The notes under the pieces were generated by a model. It was not told the DNA's origin, did no database searches, and was given only the letters and a program-made list of their open reading frames with translations. Shown in pieces: positions 61,493 to 64,000 of a stretch of 64,000 bases of DNA; the stretch's first letter is position 1; each line of letters begins with the position of its first letter. Both the position numbers and the translations under genes were made by a program. Source of the stretch: Aculops lycopersici (taxonomy: Eukaryota; Arthropoda; Arachnida; Trombidiformes; Eriophyidae); the NCBI GenBank assembly GCA_015350385.1, contig WNKI01000001.1:7403433-7467432 (forward strand). Direction: 5' to 3'.

Positions 61493-64000
61493 ATGCATAA
61501 CTTGAGACTTTTAGCTTACCTCTTGCTTGTTACCTTCAACTTGTTGAGGTACACTGAAGGTACAGACGATGAGGCACCTGAACCTCCATTCCCTCAAATG
61601 TTTGATCCCCTTTTAGTGGGACACCAGAAGATTCATATAACTAGTGAGATTGTTAGCGATCAATTTGGGTACCAAACTTTAGATGAATATTTAGATGTTC
61701 CATTGGGCAAGCAAAGTTTGATATCCACCAGGAGAGATGGACACGATGTGACGCTTGTTGATGCCTTTGGTGGATATGTGTACAACTACAAGCCATACCA
61801 ATGTGCAGTGACTAAAATGGACGACACAAAGCCAACTGGTTTGGATGGATTTTCGAATACCATTAGCGTTTCGGATAAAAGCCATCGAGATGTACCATTC
61901 AAGCTGTTTGGTGTTGCCGCTATATGGTCCTTTGCCGCCGATCGTGGCAAAACATTCACCTACGGTAGCATCACCTATGGTGCCAGCAAGGATACATTTA
62001 GGCGTACAAATACCTGGACAGTCAAGGACGATGTTTCGGGTGTCTCGATCGATTTAAACTTTATCGACATTGGCTTTATACAGAATAAGAAGCCAGAGTC
62101 CATGATTTCGAGCATTCAGATTACATCTCTGGAAACAAAGAAAGTTGTGCGTACCATTAATATCCTATCGGCCGAATATGATATCACTGAGGCGACATAC
62201 GATGGGCTTCTACAGGTGCCAGTTGGTTACAATTGTATTCCACCTGATTCGTCGCCGACTCCCGACTCTGATGACTTTGATGACTTTGATAACTCTAGTA
62301 ATGAAGATTGGGTTGGATCAGGATCTAGAAAGATGGATCTCGAAGTTACAGCCACCATTTACGCAACGGGAACTTCAGATTCTGACCTGAACCTACCAAA
62401 GAGGAGCTCGAGTACCTTGAGTGTTGAGCTGGCTTACGCTGTAACTAACCAGGATACCAAGAATCCATTGCAACTCATCAGGTCGAGGAACTCAAATCAA
62501 GACATCAAAACAATCATACACCATCAATATAACACCAAGTATATAATTGATCTGAGAAGAGGAACCTGTGAGTTGAAGCATATTCAAGCTAAAGTTAACG
62601 ATGTTGAGCCATTAACCTTGAAGTTTGCGAATGACTTGACTCTGAAGCTTGATTTGGATATGATCTACGAGATATTCATCAATGATGCGCCGTTTAAAAC
62701 AGTTAAAAGAGTTGGCAATACCCTCACTTCAATGGACTTTTTGTATAGAGAGTCAACGAGTACAGCCATATTCAAGGGACAACCTGGGGTTACTCGTATA
62801 GTTAGAACATACACCGATGTCCGCTTGTCCAGTGTAACTATCTGGCAATTGGACGAGAAGCAAACACAAATCCTTAAATCATTTCACATCAACATTGTAG
62901 GCATGAGAACACTGGACGAGGTATTGGATGTAACCAAAGTGTTCGATGTTAGCGAGGAGTGTTACCTGAATAATCCAGATATGCTATCTGGTAGAGACTA
63001 TGCTTGGGTTGAGTTCAACTACAACGTCATGAGCAGACATATGGATCATGTATCTGAGTATGTGACCGCTATGAAGCAACAGGCTTATGCTAGAATGTCT
63101 CAAGATTACTTCCGGATGCCGCGAATGGAGTTCGTGTTGGACGAAGCCGGATTCATTCTGCGCCTACTAGTTCTCGATATTCCACCTGTTGAAACTATCT
63201 ACGACTCTCAGCTTGCAGTCATGGGCATGGAGTCTGAAGCGGACCTTTCGACCATAAGTCCAGATTTGCGCCATTGTAGCGATCTGTGCCGATTGCACTC
63301 TTGTCAAACGATGACCTTTTGTTCCAACAACAACAAGTGTTTGATTAGTTCAAAGGCGGCCTATAATTTGCAATTGAAAGCGGATAAAATATGTACAACA
63401 CACAGTCTCCCTGAAGACCTGAAGGGCGAAACAAAATTGTTCCAACAGACTCTCCACTCCATGTTAAGCGAATGGCAAACTTACGATTTTGAATCAATTG
63501 TTGTGCCCAAGGTGCCAGAGGAGTTGACTTATCCCATCAGCGAGAGTGGATTGGACGAGAAAGCTTACAATGACATGGCCTTACAATATTTCAGGGATGT
63601 CATTGCGTTTTGGAATGTAAACTCAGTTCAAATTGCGCTACTAGCTACAAACATTCACAATCGCATTATTATATTTTTGCCGAACAAATTTGAAATTGAA
63701 TCTGATCCACTAAACGAGTTCAATTTGAGAGACGACCAAAGTAGTATATTGGACAGCGATGCTGGCCTGCCGCCATTCCACGAGGGATTAGCAATGTCCA
63801 GGTACAAAATGAACTCGTTTGATGAGGCACAACGGAAGTCGTCGCGTTTGTTTTCCGGTTTAAGCTACGACCAATGCGCGCTGGCTTGTATCGATGCCAG
63901 GTGCAGCTCGTTCTCATCTTGCAACCACCGACAGGAGTGTATAATAACAAGCATCGATAGCATTGCCTCAGCTCAGAAAGACAACTTGATTGAAATGGAC
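61493..64000 (+). CDS. Large secreted Cys-rich protein with PAN/Apple-like modules (partial, runs off right edge)
   Basis: 836 codons from ATG to the window end with no stop. It starts with a signal peptide (MHNLRLLAYLLLVTFNLLRY, cut near EG). The next 590 residues are beta-rich looking, with sparse cysteines (YQCAV, GYNCIPP, GTCELKHI) and an acidic Asp/Ser linker at about 252-274. Two short Cys clusters follow, at about 594-640 (HCSDLCRLHSCQTMTFC, then KCLI and KICTT) and 789-822 (YDQCALACIDARCSSFSSC, then ECII). Their C-x3-C ... C ... C spacing resembles PAN/Apple modules. The unit order suggests an internally repeated architecture continuing past 64000. Extracellular, possibly adhesive or lipid-binding. 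I recall large secreted proteins of this kind in mites and ticks, but cannot name a family with certainty. Confidence 0.8.
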   Translation, partial: MHNLRLLAYLLLVTFNLLRYTEGTDDEAPEPPFPQMFDPLLVGHQKIHITSEIVSDQFGYQTLDEYLDVPLGKQSLISTRRDGHDVTLVDAFGGYVYNYKPYQCAVTKMDDTKPTGLDGFSNTISVSDKSHRDVPFKLFGVAAIWSFAADRGKTFTYGSITYGASKDTFRRTNTWTVKDDVSGVSIDLNFIDIGFIQNKKPESMISSIQITSLETKKVVRTINILSAEYDITEATYDGLLQVPVGYNCIPPDSSPTPDSDDFDDFDNSSNEDWVGSGSRKMDLEVTATIYATGTSDSDLNLPKRSSSTLSVELAYAVTNQDTKNPLQLIRSRNSNQDIKTIIHHQYNTKYIIDLRRGTCELKHIQAKVNDVEPLTLKFANDLTLKLDLDMIYEIFINDAPFKTVKRVGNTLTSMDFLYRESTSTAIFKGQPGVTRIVRTYTDVRLSSVTIWQLDEKQTQILKSFHINIVGMRTLDEVLDVTKVFDVSEECYLNNPDMLSGRDYAWVEFNYNVMSRHMDHVSEYVTAMKQQAYARMSQDYFRMPRMEFVLDEAGFILRLLVLDIPPVETIYDSQLAVMGMESEADLSTISPDLRHCSDLCRLHSCQTMTFCSNNNKCLISSKAAYNLQLKADKICTTHSLPEDLKGETKLFQQTLHSMLSEWQTYDFESIVVPKVPEELTYPISESGLDEKAYNDMALQYFRDVIAFWNVNSVQIALLATNIHNRIIIFLPNKFEIESDPLNEFNLRDDQSSILDSDAGLPPFHEGLAMSRYKMNSFDEAQRKSSRLFSGLSYDQCALACIDARCSSFSSCNHRQECIITSIDSIASAQKDNLIEMD

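Overview
This window is eukaryotic nuclear DNA from a bilaterian animal, most likely an arthropod. The evidence is an arthropod-type troponin I, a Shibire-type dynamin, CtBP, a Cdk5 activator and a NRF-6-like acyltransferase. The NRF-6-like gene, the vanin-like amidase and the large secreted Cys-rich protein fit a chelicerate, perhaps a mite, but I infer that and cannot prove it from sequence alone. Nothing suggests a prokaryote, organelle or virus, and I recognise no transposon.

Twelve protein-coding genes are supported, almost all as a single uninterrupted open frame even where the family usually has many introns (dynamin 884 codons, PAPS synthase 587, NRF-like 1505). Only troponin I shows an intron inside its coding region, after codon 7. 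A Ser/Thr-rich secreted protein at the left edge ends its first coding exon at a splice donor. The pattern is intron loss with survivors near 5' ends.

Layout. 1-6.7 kb: mostly non-coding, with a candidate first coding exon on the minus strand. 6.7-11.8 kb: dynamin (+) and a USP36-type deubiquitinase (-), tail to tail with overlapping 3' ends. 11.8-16.4 kb: GC-rich, microsatellite-rich DNA between the diverging USP36 and CtBP genes. 16.4-25.1 kb: CtBP, the NRF-6-like acyltransferase and a small secreted peptide precursor, all (+). 25.1-29.2 kb: vanin/biotinidase-like amidase and PAPS synthase, both (-). 31.2-35.8 kb: Cdk5 activator p35 (+) and a membrane-tethered PEBP-like protein (-), convergent. 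35.8-55.3 kb: a gene desert of nearly 20 kb with many simple repeats, a perfect 15-bp hairpin and many splice-donor-like or E-box-like CAACAGGTR words. 55.3-64 kb: troponin I (-), an unrecognised 188-residue protein (+), epsilon-COP (-) and GPI mannosyltransferase PIG-M (+) sharing a promoter interval, and the first 836 codons of a large secreted Cys-rich protein running off the right edge.

The genes are not a pathway cluster. They are housekeeping and neuromuscular genes (membrane fission, ubiquitin, corepression, sulfate activation, COPI traffic, GPI anchors, Cdk5 signalling, muscle regulation) mixed with secreted or membrane proteins. The observations I rate highest are the troponin I 3'-UTR hairpin, the hairpin enclosing the dynamin stop codon, the possible amidated neuropeptide precursor at 24.6 kb, the divergent two-ended membrane PEBP, and the CAACAGGTR enrichment.
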